Shown: positions 26,612 through 36,605 of the stretch, in pieces
Numbering within the stretch: position 1 is the first letter of the stretch
Layout of the letters: each line of letters starts with the position of its first letter
Program-made: the position numbers and the translations under genes
The notes under the pieces: model-generated
Database searches by the model: none
The model's input: only the letters and a program-made list of their open reading frames with translations
Told to the model about the DNA's origin: nothing
Source: Dyadobacter pollutisoli
Lineage (GTDB): Bacteria > Bacteroidota > Bacteroidia > Cytophagales > Spirosomataceae
Assembly: GCF_026625565.1 (NCBI RefSeq)
Contig: NZ_CP112998.1
Location: forward strand, 6,422,501-6,486,500
Length of the DNA: 64,000 bases
Direction: 5' to 3'

Positions 26612-27619
26612 TTATTTTACGGAAAACGGCGAATTAATCAGTTGCCATACTGCATCTTTCAATTGTTCAATGCCTTCTTGTGATATTGCTGAAAATAAAA
26701 GACTTGGAATATTTTGGGGTAAGGTTTTTTGTAAGCTAACGCGTTGTTCTTCTGAAAGAACATCAATTTTGGAAATTGCCAGAATGCGGCTTTTATCGAG
26801 GAGGGAGGGATTGTAAATACGTAGTTCTTCTACAAGTGTCTGATACTCAGCATTGATGTCTTCACTATCAGCAGGTACCATAAAAAGCAATATTGAATTT
26901 CGTTCGATATGCCTCAAGAAACGAAGGCCGAGGCCCTTTCCTTGTGATGCCCCTTCAATAATTCCAGGGATATCGGCCATAACAAATGATTTGTAGTCAC
27001 GATAGGACACTACACCAAGGTTGGGGACCAGGGTGGTAAACGGATAATCGGCGATTTCGGGTCTTGCGGCAGACACGACCGACAAAAGAGTGGATTTCCC
27101 GGCATTCGGAAATCCAACTAGCCCTACATCAGCAAGCACTTTCAGTTCGAGGATAACCCAAGCTTCCAAGCCAGCTTCACCCGTTTGAGCATGCTGGGGA
27201 GTCTGGTTGGTAGCCGATTTGAAATGGTCGTTACCCATTCCCCCACGTCCGCCACGCAAAAGGATCAGCTCCTGGCCGTCCTCGGTAATCTCGAAAAGCT
27301 GCTCGCCGGTTTCGGCATTTTTGGCAATAGTTCCAAGCGGAACTTCAACGATAATGTCTTTACCAATAGCACCAGACCTTCTTCCTCCTTCTCCACCCTT
27401 ACCGTCAAAAGCTTTGAGGTGCTTGGTGTATTTTAAGTGAAGAAGCGTCCAGAGTTGCGAATTTCCTTTCAGGATCACATGCCCTCCACGTCCACCGTCG
27501 CCACCGTCAGGGCCACCTTTTTCAACGTGTTTTTCACGCCTGAAATGCAGGGAACCCGCTCCGCCAGCGCCGGAACGAACATTAATTTTAACGTAATCAA
27601 TAAAGTTAGAGGAGGCCAT
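26612..27619 (-). CDS. obgE: GTPase ObgE/CgtA
   Basis: Essential ribosome-assembly GTPase. The glycine-rich Obg fold (residues 1-158: GGAGSLHFRREKHVEKGGPDG in short pieces, and RGGRGGMGN) is followed by a G domain with G1 GFPNAGKST (about 168-176), G3 DIPG, and G4 SKID. 335 residues; the short form without a C-terminal OCT domain. It lies 35 bp downstream of adk on the same strand, so the two are probably co-transcribed, and 75 bp upstream of the large esterase gene. Confidence 0.96.
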   Translation of the reverse strand: MASSNFIDYVKINVRSGAGGAGSLHFRREKHVEKGGPDGGDGGRGGHVILKGNSQLWTLLHLKYTKHLKAFDGKGGEGGRRSGAIGKDIIVEVPLGTIAKNAETGEQLFEITEDGQELILLRGGRGGMGNDHFKSATNQTPQHAQTGEAGLEAWVILELKVLADVGLVGFPNAGKSTLLSVVSAARPEIADYPFTTLVPNLGVVSYRDYKSFVMADIPGIIEGASQGKGLGLRFLRHIERNSILLFMVPADSEDINAEYQTLVEELRIYNPSLLDKSRILAISKIDVLSEEQRVSLQKTLPQNIPSLLFSAISQEGIEQLKDAVWQLINSPFSVK

Positions 27620-27654
27620 GTGCTGTATAGTGTATATATGATTTAAGGCAACGG

Positions 27655-28224
27655 TTATTTGGAAATTGCTTTGGTAATTTCTCCAAAGATAAAATCAATT
27701 TCCCCGATACCGTTTATTGCGACAAACTTATCCTGTTCCTGGTAGTAGTCTGCAACCGGTTTTGTTTTGCTATTGTACTCTTGAATGCGCTTGCTGATCA
27801 GTTCTTCATTCTGATCGTCAGGACGTCCGGAAGTTTTTCCTCTGTTTAGCAAACGGGTCAGCAATTCCTGATCATCTACTACCAGGGCGACCATCACAGA
27901 AATACTTTCATTGTAGCTGGCAAGCAGGTTGTCCAAAGCTTCGGCCTGTTTTACTGTACGCGGAAAACCATCGAAAATAAAGCCAGGAGCGTCCCTGTGG
28001 TCTTTCAGCTTGTTATCAATCATTCCAATCACTACTTCATCAGGTACTAATATTCCCTGATCCATCAATGTTTTGGCCTTCATTCCCAGTTCGGATCCTG
28101 CCTGAATTTCGGAGCGCAACAGGTCACCGGTCGAGAGGTGAATGAGTTTGTATTGGGCAATAATTTTTTCACTTTGGGTGCCTTTCCCTGCACCAGGAGG
28201 GCCAAACAGTATAAGATTCAGCAT
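27655..28224 (-). CDS. adk: Adenylate kinase
   Basis: Catalyses AMP + ATP to 2 ADP. P-loop LFGPPGAGKGTQ (about 5-16), AMP-binding HLSTGDLLR and GFPRTVKQAEAL, and a short LID (LNRGKTSGRPDD), so it is the 189-residue short-lid type common in Bacteroidota. Start ATG 28224 (MLNLILFGPPG) is the only one that leaves the P-loop at the normal N-terminal position; the longer frame adds 26 residues without homology. Confidence 0.96.
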   Translation of the reverse strand: MLNLILFGPPGAGKGTQSEKIIAQYKLIHLSTGDLLRSEIQAGSELGMKAKTLMDQGILVPDEVVIGMIDNKLKDHRDAPGFIFDGFPRTVKQAEALDNLLASYNESISVMVALVVDDQELLTRLLNRGKTSGRPDDQNEELISKRIQEYNSKTKPVADYYQEQDKFVAINGIGEIDFIFGEITKAISK

Positions 28225-28268
28225 AGTTGCATTGAAAATTGATGTCGCAGTAGATAGGTGAATTTCGG

Positions 28269-28276
28269 CAAATTTA
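28269..28276 (-). promoter_or_regulatory. Bacteroidota -7 box for adk-obgE
   Basis: The minus strand reads TAAATTTG, an exact TAnnTTTG match, 45 bp upstream of the adk ATG. The -33 element is not clear. Confidence 0.45.
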
Positions 28277-28327
28277 CAATTCTTACTAAATGCCAGCGTC
28301 ATTGTGCTATATTTTTTACAATAAAAA

Positions 28328-28359
28328 AATCCCCTTCATTATTTCTAATCAAGGGGATT
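28328..28359 (-). terminator. Terminator after the acidic exported protein gene
   Basis: AATCCCCTT (28328-28336) pairs with AAGGGGATT (28351-28359); three more pairs can form inside after one mismatch. On the minus strand the stem runs directly into seven T residues, the classical intrinsic-terminator form, 23 bp after the stop at 28382. Confidence 0.85.
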
Positions 28360-28381
28360 GGGCAAAAGGGCTTGTTTAAAA

Positions 28382-29191
28382 TCAGGGTACAACCACCCGT
28401 TTCACAGTCCCGTCCTCATTTTGTACAACGGTTACAAACAAGGTCCCTTTTGTGTTTTTCTTCAATTCTATCTGCCCCACAAATTCTCCTTCAAAATCTT
28501 TAATTTCCTTTTTCCCAACCTCTTTGCCTTTAATGTCGGTCACTGTTATCGTCACATCGCCTTTGTCAGGAACGCTGAATCTAAGGTTGAGCATTCCATT
28601 GTCGGGGTTATTGGAATACACATTCAATGAGCGCACATTGGCCGGTTTCATCACTTCTTTGTCCCAGAACTCACCCATGTGGTCACCGAATTTTTCCATG
28701 TCATGCATGAATATTTTGGCTTTTGGCTTAAATTCCCTTTCAAAGTCCTTCATGTTCCGGCGGAATTTTTCGGTATTAACGTCCCAGTCCGCTGAAATAT
28801 CATTTTTCCAGTGATACGCCAGTGCATCGTCATTGTCGCGATGGTCAATGATGACTTTTCTACGTTTTTTGGCAATGATATCTTCATCTCCATCGTCGAC
28901 CGTGATCGAAATCATCTGTTTTTTCTTCTTGTCCACGCCTAATGAATCGAGTACCTTCTCCACAAACTTGTCACGTTCGTCGTCCGACATAGCGCCTACC
29001 TGATAGCTTTTTTCGATGTTTTTGGTTTTGCCATCTTCATCCTCCATCACTTTGATCCGAATGCTGGCTTTTTGTTCTTTCCCCTCAGATTTTGGCTTTT
29101 TATTTGATTGCGCAGTCGCTAAATTGGGCAGTACCGACGCTGAAAGTAGCATTGCAAACAAGGCCGGCTTGTAAAAATCAAGAGCTTTCAT
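28382..29191 (-). CDS. Exported charged protein with T9SS-like C-terminal domain
   Basis: Signal peptide about 1-27 (LPNLATAQ). The mature part is rich in Asp, Glu and Lys, including a DEDGKTKNIEKSY strand and a DERDKFVEKVLDSLGVDKKKK helix. The last 80 residues look like a T9SS type A sorting domain: VYSNNPDNGMLNLRFSVPDKG in place of the usual YPNP start, then VTDIKGKEV and a basic KRVVVP end. Length 269. Function unknown. It is divergent from an orphan histidine kinase, with 171 bp between the starts, so shared regulation is possible. Confidence 0.72.
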   Translation of the reverse strand: MKALDFYKPALFAMLLSASVLPNLATAQSNKKPKSEGKEQKASIRIKVMEDEDGKTKNIEKSYQVGAMSDDERDKFVEKVLDSLGVDKKKKQMISITVDDGDEDIIAKKRRKVIIDHRDNDDALAYHWKNDISADWDVNTEKFRRNMKDFEREFKPKAKIFMHDMEKFGDHMGEFWDKEVMKPANVRSLNVYSNNPDNGMLNLRFSVPDKGDVTITVTDIKGKEVGKKEIKDFEGEFVGQIELKKNTKGTLFVTVVQNEDGTVKRVVVP

Positions 29192-29295
29192 ATGGACTTT
29201 GGGTTATGTGTATGAATGGATTACAAAAATATTATTATCGTTTTCCTGCCGTTGTTAAATAATGTTAAAAACATAATCTGCCGGGCCGTATGCGT

Positions 29296-29303
29296 TAAAT
29301 TTG
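29296..29303 (+). promoter_or_regulatory. Bacteroidota -7 box for the histidine kinase gene
   Basis: TAAATTTG matches TAnnTTTG exactly, 60 bp before the ATG at 29363. No TTG at the normal -33 distance. Confidence 0.4.
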
Positions 29304-29362
29304 TTATCAGCAAGAATGTCGGTGAAATGGATAGTGGCGTTGCACCGGAGAAATGAAAATTT

Positions 29363-31186
29363 ATGACAAAGAGGAAAATTCAAATTATAGTCGGTCTGAT
29401 GTGCCTTGCATTGATAGGGCTCATTGGATTTCAATGGTACTGGATCAGGGAGGCGATTGCTATCCGCAATGATCAGTTCAATCAAAAAGTCTCCGAGTCG
29501 GTACAGGAAGTGGTACATCGCCTTGAAAAGCAGGAAATGATGTACCTGCTGCAAAGAAGAATTGAAACAGAACAACAGAAGAGCAAACTGGACCGCATTA
29601 CGCAGCTCAGTAATATGCCCGTGAAACGTACCGCGCCCAGAAAGCCTGAGGCTGTTCGAGAAGCCAATGTACATTCACAGCCCAAAATGGAAATTGCGAT
29701 CGGGCCAAACGGGGAAGAAATCCATTACCAGATCATTACCGAAGCCGTGCCTACCGACGTGCTCAGCCCTAATTTCCGGGTTATGGTGGATCATCAGCAA
29801 CGTATCATCGAAGAATTTTTTCAGGCGCAGCAATATGGTTTGGCCGGCATCGACGAGTTTATGCGGAGACGGCTGGACGATGAAAGGCGGCTGGGGAATG
29901 CATTTCGTGGAGTAGCCGAAGCCGAAAACAAAAGGAATGGGACGAATGGAGTGATGCGGGATTCTTCGTCACGGAATTTTGCAAATCGTAAGGTCGCAAT
30001 GCCGGATGCAAAAAATGGCCGCAAAAAGGCTCGGGCTTTGATCAGCTCCGGCGACCCTGACCGTGCCGACCTTCTGAAAGAGGTCATGAAAGATTTTATT
30101 TATACCAAAAGACCCATTGAGCAGCGGGTTAACCGTTTTCTGCTGGATACTTTGCTAAAAAAGGAGTTGATACAGAATGGTATTACGCTACCCTATGAGT
30201 TTGCAGTTCGCGGACAGTCTGCCGATAGTCTGATTTTTTCGACAGCCAGCCTGAAACCCAGAGATTGGGAAGCAAGGTCGTACAAGGCATCATTATTCCC
30301 GAATGAAACATTGAGCAGCCAAAATGCATTGTATGTCTATTTCCCTGACCAAAAACGGTATATTTTGAGCAATATGGGTGTGATGTTCGGCGGCTCGGGT
30401 ATCCTGATCATTGTAATCATGGCTTGCTTTTACATGGCTGTCACTACCATTTTGCGCCAGAAAAAACTGTCAGACATTAAAAATGATTTTATCAACAATA
30501 TGACGCACGAATTCAAAACACCCATTTCGACCATTGCACTGGCAGCGGAAATGGCGCAGGAGAATTCGGCTATGTTATCTCAGGTAAGCCCGGGATCACG
30601 GCTTCACCGGTACCTGGGCATTATCCGGGAAGAAAATAAGCGTCTCGGAACACATGTTGAAAAGGTACTGCAGATGGCACTTTTGGACAAAGGTCATGTG
30701 AAATTGAAGATCAGTGACGCCAATATCCATGATCTGATCGGGAAAGCATTAAATGGCCAGAGTGTGCAGATCGAACAGCAGGAAGGTGAGGTAGATATGG
30801 AATTTGAAGCGGTGAACGAAATCGTTGCTGCCGACGAGGTACACGTTTCCAATATATTGAACAACCTCATTGACAACGCCATTAAATACTCACCTGAAAA
30901 ACTGCACATTAACATTAAGACCTGGAACGAAAATGACGGCATAGCCATTTCGATCGCGGACCAGGGTATCGGAATGAGCAGAGAGCAGCAACAGCGCATT
31001 TTCGATACATTTTACCGAGTACCTACCGGCAATGTGCATGACGTGAAAGGTTTTGGCCTCGGGCTGAGCTATGTCAAAAAGATGGTGGAAGCACATGAAG
31101 GAACCGTCCGCGTTCACAGTAAGCCGGGCGAAGGAAGTACATTTACAGTTTGGCTGCCTATCCGCAAAGAGGAAACAATAGTTTAG
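29363..31186 (+). CDS. Membrane sensor histidine kinase, orphan
   Basis: Helix 1 at about 7-27 and helix 2 at about 340-362 (GILIIVIMACFYMAV) bound a periplasmic sensor region of about 310 residues with no domain I recognise; it is rich in charged residues and Arg. The cytoplasmic part has an H-box NNMTHEFKTPIS (His near 382), an N-box NNLIDNAIKYSP, a G1 box IADQGIGMS and a G2 box GFGLGLSYV. All catalytic motifs look intact. No response regulator lies next to it: valS follows, and an exported acidic protein is divergent. The cognate regulator is presumably elsewhere. Confidence 0.93.
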   Translation: MTKRKIQIIVGLMCLALIGLIGFQWYWIREAIAIRNDQFNQKVSESVQEVVHRLEKQEMMYLLQRRIETEQQKSKLDRITQLSNMPVKRTAPRKPEAVREANVHSQPKMEIAIGPNGEEIHYQIITEAVPTDVLSPNFRVMVDHQQRIIEEFFQAQQYGLAGIDEFMRRRLDDERRLGNAFRGVAEAENKRNGTNGVMRDSSSRNFANRKVAMPDAKNGRKKARALISSGDPDRADLLKEVMKDFIYTKRPIEQRVNRFLLDTLLKKELIQNGITLPYEFAVRGQSADSLIFSTASLKPRDWEARSYKASLFPNETLSSQNALYVYFPDQKRYILSNMGVMFGGSGILIIVIMACFYMAVTTILRQKKLSDIKNDFINNMTHEFKTPISTIALAAEMAQENSAMLSQVSPGSRLHRYLGIIREENKRLGTHVEKVLQMALLDKGHVKLKISDANIHDLIGKALNGQSVQIEQQEGEVDMEFEAVNEIVAADEVHVSNILNNLIDNAIKYSPEKLHINIKTWNENDGIAISIADQGIGMSREQQQRIFDTFYRVPTGNVHDVKGFGLGLSYVKKMVEAHEGTVRVHSKPGEGSTFTVWLPIRKEETIV

Positions 31187-31264
31187 AAATTTCGTCTGCA
31201 AATCCTAACTTGCCGTCTTTTTAAGATGGCCTACTGCCTGTTACGGTAAATTTCTGACTGCAAA

Positions 31265-33907
31265 ATGATTTCCAAAACTTATGCCCCCCAGGAGATAGAG
31301 GATAAATGGTATTCCTACTGGATCGAAAACAAATTTTTTCAATCCAAACCTAATCCTGACAAAGAACCCTATACCATTGTGATCCCGCCACCGAACGTCA
31401 CGGGCGTGCTGCACATGGGGCATATGCTTAACAATACGATTCAGGATATCCTGATCCGGAAAGCCCGCATGGAAGGCAAGGAAGCTTGCTGGGTGCCAGG
31501 TACCGACCACGCATCCATTGCCACAGAAGCGAAAGTAGTAGCAATGTTGAAAGAGCGGGGTATCAACAAACGCGACCTTACCCGTGACGAATTCCTTGAA
31601 TATTGCTGGGAATGGACGCACAAATACGGCGGTATTATCCTGAAACAACTTCGCAAGCTGGGCGCTTCCTGCGACTGGGACCGTACGCGCTTTACGATGG
31701 AACCGGACCTTTACGATTCCGTTATCGACGTTTTTATTGACCTATATAATAAAGGGGAAATATACCGAGGTCACCGCATGGTGAACTGGGACCCGCAGGC
31801 GCGTACAACCGTTTCGGACGAAGAAGTGATCATGAAAGAGGTGAACCAGAAATTGGTTTACCTTAAATATCCGCTCGTAGACGAAATAGGAGAAGCACTT
31901 ACCGACGAAGCGGTCATCATTGCCACCACGCGTCCTGAGACGATCATGGCCGATGTGGCCATTTGTGTGAACCCGCATGACGAGCGCTATAAGCATTTAA
32001 TCGGCAAGCAAGTTTCTATTCCGTTGATCAACCGCGCGATCCCGATCATTGCGGACGAATATGTGGAAATGGAGTTCGGAACGGGCTGTCTGAAAGTTAC
32101 GCCGGCGCATGATGCGAACGATTATGTGTTGGGTAAAAGACACGATCTGCCCGTGATTGATCTGCTGAATGAAGACGGTACATTGAATGAAAAGGCGCAG
32201 ATTCTGGTAGGTGAAGATCGTTTTATTGCCCGCAAGAAAATCATCAAGCTGCTGGAAGAATCGGGTAACCTGGTTAAAACAGAAGAATATAAGTCCAATG
32301 TAGGTCATTCCGAGCGTAGCAATGCGGTGATCGAACCAAGGATTTCGGAGCAATGGTTCCTGAAAATGGAGAAGATCAGCAAGCCTGCATTTGAGAATGT
32401 GATGAACGATACTGTTCAGCTGATACCGCCAAAATTCAAAAATACTTATCGTCACTGGATGGAGAATGTCCGCGACTGGAACATTAGCCGCCAGCTTTGG
32501 TGGGGCCACCGGATTCCAGCGTATTACCTTAATGACGGGACCATTATCATTGCGAAATCGAAACGGGAGGCGTTGCGTAAAGCGCAGCACGAGTACCAGC
32601 TGTTTGCATTGACAGAGGAAGACATTACTCAGGACCCCGATGTACTGGATACATGGTTTTCGTCCTGGTTGTGGCCGATTTCTGTTTTTAATGGGATCAA
32701 AGAGCCTGATAATGAAGAGGTAAACTATTATTACCCAACCAATGATCTGGTAACTGCTCCGGAAATCCTGTTTTTCTGGGTGGCGCGTATGATCATTGCG
32801 GGATATGAGTACAGAGGAAAATATCCCTTCAAGAATGTATATCTCACTGGTATTGTTCGTGATAAGCAGGGCAGAAAAATGTCCAAGTCACTGGGCAATT
32901 CCCCCGATCCGATCGACCTGATCGATCAGTATGGGGCGGATAGTATCCGATCGGGGATGCTTTTTAGCTCGCAGGCGGGTAATGACCTTCCTTACGACGA
33001 TAAGCTGATTGAGCAGGGAAGAAATTTTGGAAATAAGATATGGAACGCATTCAGGTTGGTGAAAGGCTGGACCGTTGATAGTGAAATCGGCGCACCGGAT
33101 GGTTCCAAACTGGCAGTACAGTGGTTTGAAAGCAAGCTGAACGAAACGATCACTGAGGTACAGGATCATTTCACGAAATTCCGTATTTCGGATGCATTGA
33201 ATTCGGTTTACAAACTGATCTGGGACGATTTCTGCGCTCAGTACCTGGAAATGATCAAGCCTGGTTTCGAGCAGCCGATTGATTTGGAAACCTACGATTC
33301 CACATTGGATTTCTTTGACCGGTTGATGCGTCTTTTGCATCCATTTATGCCTTTTATTTCGGAAGAAATCTGGCAGAACATTATCCAGAGAGAGGAGAAT
33401 GATTCGATATGCATTGCCAACTTCCCTCTGGCTAAGGATGTAGAGCAATCGTTATTGAATGACTTTGAAATTCTTTTTGAACTGGTTTCATCGATCAGGA
33501 ATCTGCGCAATGCAAAAAATATCAGCCCCAAAATCGAACTTCCACTGGCCATTCGCTCAGAAACGAAGGAACGTTATCTGGGACTGGAACCATTGATCCG
33601 CAAGCTGGCTAATGTGGAAGCTATTCAGTTTGTGACCGAGGAGGCCGAAGGAACATCATTCAGGGTGAAATCGGATGAGTTTTTTGTAAACCTGGCCGAC
33701 GAGCTGGATGTGGAAAGTGAAAAGGAAAACCTTCAAAGGGAACTGGAATACACCCAAGGCTTCCTGGATTCGGTGATGAAGAAGTTGTCCAACGAGCGTT
33801 TTGTACAGAATGCCAAAGGCGATGTGGTTGAAAAAGAACGACAAAAACAGGCGGATGCGGAATCGAAAATGGAAACATTGAGAGAAGCATTGGCAAGATT
33901 GAACTAA
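31265..33907 (+). CDS. valS: Valine--tRNA ligase
   Basis: Class I aminoacyl-tRNA synthetase charging tRNA-Val, with editing of mischarged threonine. HIGH region PPPNVTGVLHMGHMLNN (about 43-59), editing domain with TTRPETIMADVA (about 222-233), KMSKS loop GRKMSKSLGNSPDP (about 536-549), anticodon domain, and a C-terminal coiled coil (about 810-880). 880 residues is normal for Bacteroidota. Downstream is a strong terminator. Confidence 0.98.
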   Translation: MISKTYAPQEIEDKWYSYWIENKFFQSKPNPDKEPYTIVIPPPNVTGVLHMGHMLNNTIQDILIRKARMEGKEACWVPGTDHASIATEAKVVAMLKERGINKRDLTRDEFLEYCWEWTHKYGGIILKQLRKLGASCDWDRTRFTMEPDLYDSVIDVFIDLYNKGEIYRGHRMVNWDPQARTTVSDEEVIMKEVNQKLVYLKYPLVDEIGEALTDEAVIIATTRPETIMADVAICVNPHDERYKHLIGKQVSIPLINRAIPIIADEYVEMEFGTGCLKVTPAHDANDYVLGKRHDLPVIDLLNEDGTLNEKAQILVGEDRFIARKKIIKLLEESGNLVKTEEYKSNVGHSERSNAVIEPRISEQWFLKMEKISKPAFENVMNDTVQLIPPKFKNTYRHWMENVRDWNISRQLWWGHRIPAYYLNDGTIIIAKSKREALRKAQHEYQLFALTEEDITQDPDVLDTWFSSWLWPISVFNGIKEPDNEEVNYYYPTNDLVTAPEILFFWVARMIIAGYEYRGKYPFKNVYLTGIVRDKQGRKMSKSLGNSPDPIDLIDQYGADSIRSGMLFSSQAGNDLPYDDKLIEQGRNFGNKIWNAFRLVKGWTVDSEIGAPDGSKLAVQWFESKLNETITEVQDHFTKFRISDALNSVYKLIWDDFCAQYLEMIKPGFEQPIDLETYDSTLDFFDRLMRLLHPFMPFISEEIWQNIIQREENDSICIANFPLAKDVEQSLLNDFEILFELVSSIRNLRNAKNISPKIELPLAIRSETKERYLGLEPLIRKLANVEAIQFVTEEAEGTSFRVKSDEFFVNLADELDVESEKENLQRELEYTQGFLDSVMKKLSNERFVQNAKGDVVEKERQKQADAESKMETLREALARLN

Positions 33908-33929
33908 GAATATACTTTCATTTGATTTC

Positions 33930-33968
33930 CAGAGAGCGCAGGGCCCACGTCCTGCGCTCTCTGTTTTT
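33930..33968 (+). terminator. Intrinsic terminator after valS
   Basis: 13-bp perfect stem (33930-33942 with 33951-33963), GC-rich with an 8-nt loop, followed by TTTTT. It begins 23 bp after the valS stop. Confidence 0.92.
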
Positions 33969-34160
33969 CAGGTACAATTTCATGTCAGCCAGACATTTAA
34001 AAAGTGCAACACGACGACCTCTTAACTTATTCACCCTTAGGATTAATTGATTATTTTATTGAGCTAAAATTATATTAATTATTAAAAAATTTTATTAGCT
34101 GAAACTGTTTGGAAATATGAAAAATGAAGGCGTAAATTTCCCCGACTTATCACAATCTCA

Positions 34161-35162
34161 ATGGTCATGGCTACAAAAACTGCACAAGAACTCGCGCTAC
34201 CGGTCGGTGTTACATTAGATCGCTTCATTATGCATAGCCAAAGTGCATTTCCCTACGCGACAGGTGAATTGTCCCAACTTTTGCGCGACATTGCCCTCGC
34301 GGGAAAGATCATTAACAGAGAAATTAACCGCGCCGGATTGGTGGATGTGGCCGGTGGAAACGGTACCGAGAATGTGCAGGGAGAAAACCAGCAAAAGCTA
34401 GACATTGTAGCTAACATTCGCTTTATCAGGGCTTTGAAAAATGGTGGTGAGGTTTGCGCCATTCTCTCGGAAGAGGACGAGGACATTATTCACACCGGTA
34501 ATAACCACGGGAAGTATGTAGTAGCCATGGACCCGCTGGATGGTTCGTCCAATATTGACGTGAATGTTTCGATCGGGACCATTTTTTCGATCTACCGCCG
34601 GGTAACGCCGATCAACGGGCCGGCGTCTATTGAGGATTTTCTCCAAGGCGGCAGCAAGCAGATCGCGGCAGGTTATATTTTGTACGGCTCGTCCACCATG
34701 CTGGTTTACTCGACCGGTGATGGAGTGAATGGGTTTACTTACGATCATTCATTGGGTGAATTTATTTTGTCACATAAAAACATCCGTTCGCCCAAGCATG
34801 GAAGCATTTACTCTGTGAATGAAGGGCATTACAACACCTATCCGGCATTTGTTCAGAATTATATCAATCATTGCAAAACAAAAAATTACAGCGGCAGGTA
34901 CATTGGTTCACTGGTGGGGGATTTTCACCGAAATCTGCTGAAAGGCGGCATTTACCTTTATCCTTCCACGAAAAAAGATCCGAAAGGCAAGCTGCGCCTG
35001 CTATATGAATGTTACCCGTTGGCATTTATCGCAGAAAAGTCGGGAGGAAAAGCAACCGATGGTTTTGGTCGCATCCTCGACATTATACCCACGTCATTTC
35101 ACCAGCGCTCGCCGATTTACATTGGCTCCTCGGCCATGGTTGATGATGTTGTGAAGAGCTGA
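34161..35162 (+). CDS. fbp: Fructose-1,6-bisphosphatase, class I
   Basis: Gluconeogenic hydrolysis of fructose 1,6-bisphosphate to fructose 6-phosphate. Metal and substrate motifs: AILSEEDED (about 99-107), the signature VAMDPLDGSSNIDVNVSIGT (about 121-140) and the RYIGSLVGDFHRNLLKGGI segment (about 243-261). 333 residues. The ATG at 34161 or the next at 34167 may be the start. The 250-bp upstream stretch after the valS terminator is very A/T-rich and probably holds its promoter, but I find no clean TAnnTTTG there. Confidence 0.97.
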   Translation: MVMATKTAQELALPVGVTLDRFIMHSQSAFPYATGELSQLLRDIALAGKIINREINRAGLVDVAGGNGTENVQGENQQKLDIVANIRFIRALKNGGEVCAILSEEDEDIIHTGNNHGKYVVAMDPLDGSSNIDVNVSIGTIFSIYRRVTPINGPASIEDFLQGGSKQIAAGYILYGSSTMLVYSTGDGVNGFTYDHSLGEFILSHKNIRSPKHGSIYSVNEGHYNTYPAFVQNYINHCKTKNYSGRYIGSLVGDFHRNLLKGGIYLYPSTKKDPKGKLRLLYECYPLAFIAEKSGGKATDGFGRILDIIPTSFHQRSPIYIGSSAMVDDVVKS

Positions 35163-35199
35163 TCACCCGTTGCAGTGTTAGTTTTCGTACCTTTGCCGG

Positions 35200-36537
35200 A
35201 TGCAGACTACGCAAAACAAATTCGAGCAGTTCAAGCTTAACCGTCAATTACTCAATGCCATTGAGGAAGCGGGCTATACCGAGCCGACGCCAATTCAGGA
35301 GCAGGCGATACCGCTGGCATTGTCAGGACAGGACATTCTTGGCATTGCCCAAACCGGTACCGGGAAGACCGCAGCTTATACATTACCTTTATTAATGCGC
35401 ATCAAATACGCTCAGGGCGAACATCCGCGGGCGCTGATCATGGCCCCTACCCGGGAGCTGGCGATGCAGATTTCAGAAGCAATTATCCAGCTTGGAAAAT
35501 ATACCGATATCCGTACTGTGGTACTCTTCGGCGGAGTTGGGCCCAAAACACAAATCGAGAATTTAAGAAAAGGTGTCGACATTATTGTGGCCACACCTGG
35601 CAGGTTTATGGACCTTTATTTTCAGGAGGAGGTGATCGTAAAACACCTGAACGTAATGATCCTGGACGAGGCGGATAAAATGATGGATATGGGTTTTATG
35701 CCTCAAATCCGCAAGTTGCTGGAAATTATTCCCCGAAAGAGACAGAACATGCTCTTTTCAGCCACATTCTCCGAAAAAGTGGAAAAGCTTTCCCACGAAT
35801 TCCTTGAATTTCCGACCCGTATTGAAGTAACTCCGCAGGCTACTACCGCCGAAATGGTGGCTCAGTCGCTGTACGAGGTACCTAACTTTCGGACTAAAAT
35901 AGCCTTGCTGACCCACTTATTACAGGACCGTGAAACGTTTAACCGTGTGCTGGTTTTTACGAGAAGCAGGGAAGTAGCCGGACTTGTCCATCAAAATTTG
36001 CTGGGGCGAGTAGTACGAGAGGAGGAACTAAGGGTAATCCATGCTAATAAAGGACAAAATACGCGTACGAATGCAATGGATGCATTCCGGGAGGGCTCAG
36101 TAAGGGTAATGGTTGCGACGGATGTAGTAGCAAGAGGCATTGATATCACAGAGGTAAGCCACGTGATCAATTTTGACGTGCCGTTGATTTATGAGGACTA
36201 TGTTCACCGCATTGGCCGGACGGGCAGGGCAAACCATATCGGGCAGGCTATTACATTCATGACAATGGCCGATGAATATCACATTCGGAAAATTGAGAAC
36301 ATGATCCGCATGGAAATTCCGCGAAAGGAATTGCCGGAAGATCTCGAAATAGCGTCAACTCCAACATTGGAGCGACAAGATATGCTCAGAGAAATCGATA
36401 ACCAGAAAAGGAAAGAAGACCCGACATTTTTAGGGGCATTCCATGAGAAAAAGAAGGTGTACAGACCTACTTCTAAACCCTTAGCAAAGGGTGCGCAAGG
36501 CAGAAGAAGTTCGCCAGGAAGAAGTAAACGAAGATAA
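35200..36537 (+). CDS. DEAD-box RNA helicase, RhlE-like
   Basis: ATP-dependent RNA helicase. Q motif (GYTEPTPIQEQAIP, about 24-37), motif I AQTGTGKT, Ia PTRELA, II LDEADKMMDMGF (about 153-164), III SAT, then the second RecA-like domain with VLVFTRSRE, VATDVVARGID and VI HRIGRTGRA (about 330-338). The C-terminal 40 residues are basic (SKPLAKGAQGRRSSPGRSKRR in pieces), typical of the RhlE tail that binds RNA or ribosomes. A TACCTTTG at 35188-35195 looks like a -7 box, but it lies so close to the ATG that the mRNA would be nearly leaderless. Confidence 0.95.
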   Translation: MQTTQNKFEQFKLNRQLLNAIEEAGYTEPTPIQEQAIPLALSGQDILGIAQTGTGKTAAYTLPLLMRIKYAQGEHPRALIMAPTRELAMQISEAIIQLGKYTDIRTVVLFGGVGPKTQIENLRKGVDIIVATPGRFMDLYFQEEVIVKHLNVMILDEADKMMDMGFMPQIRKLLEIIPRKRQNMLFSATFSEKVEKLSHEFLEFPTRIEVTPQATTAEMVAQSLYEVPNFRTKIALLTHLLQDRETFNRVLVFTRSREVAGLVHQNLLGRVVREEELRVIHANKGQNTRTNAMDAFREGSVRVMVATDVVARGIDITEVSHVINFDVPLIYEDYVHRIGRTGRANHIGQAITFMTMADEYHIRKIENMIRMEIPRKELPEDLEIASTPTLERQDMLREIDNQKRKEDPTFLGAFHEKKKVYRPTSKPLAKGAQGRRSSPGRSKRR

Positions 36538-36605
36538 TGCAATACAATTCCAATAAATCCGTTTAACTTGGACAATAGAAAACCTGTTCTCTATTTAAGT
36601 TATTT

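Noticed and set aside
31997..32590. A 197-codon minus-strand frame inside valS
   Set aside because: Antisense shadow of a highly conserved synthetase gene; no domain or signal features.
33969..34160. A/T-rich stretch before fbp, inspected for a small RNA or tRNA
   Set aside because: No cloverleaf, no clean promoter-terminator pair and no conserved RNA motif found.
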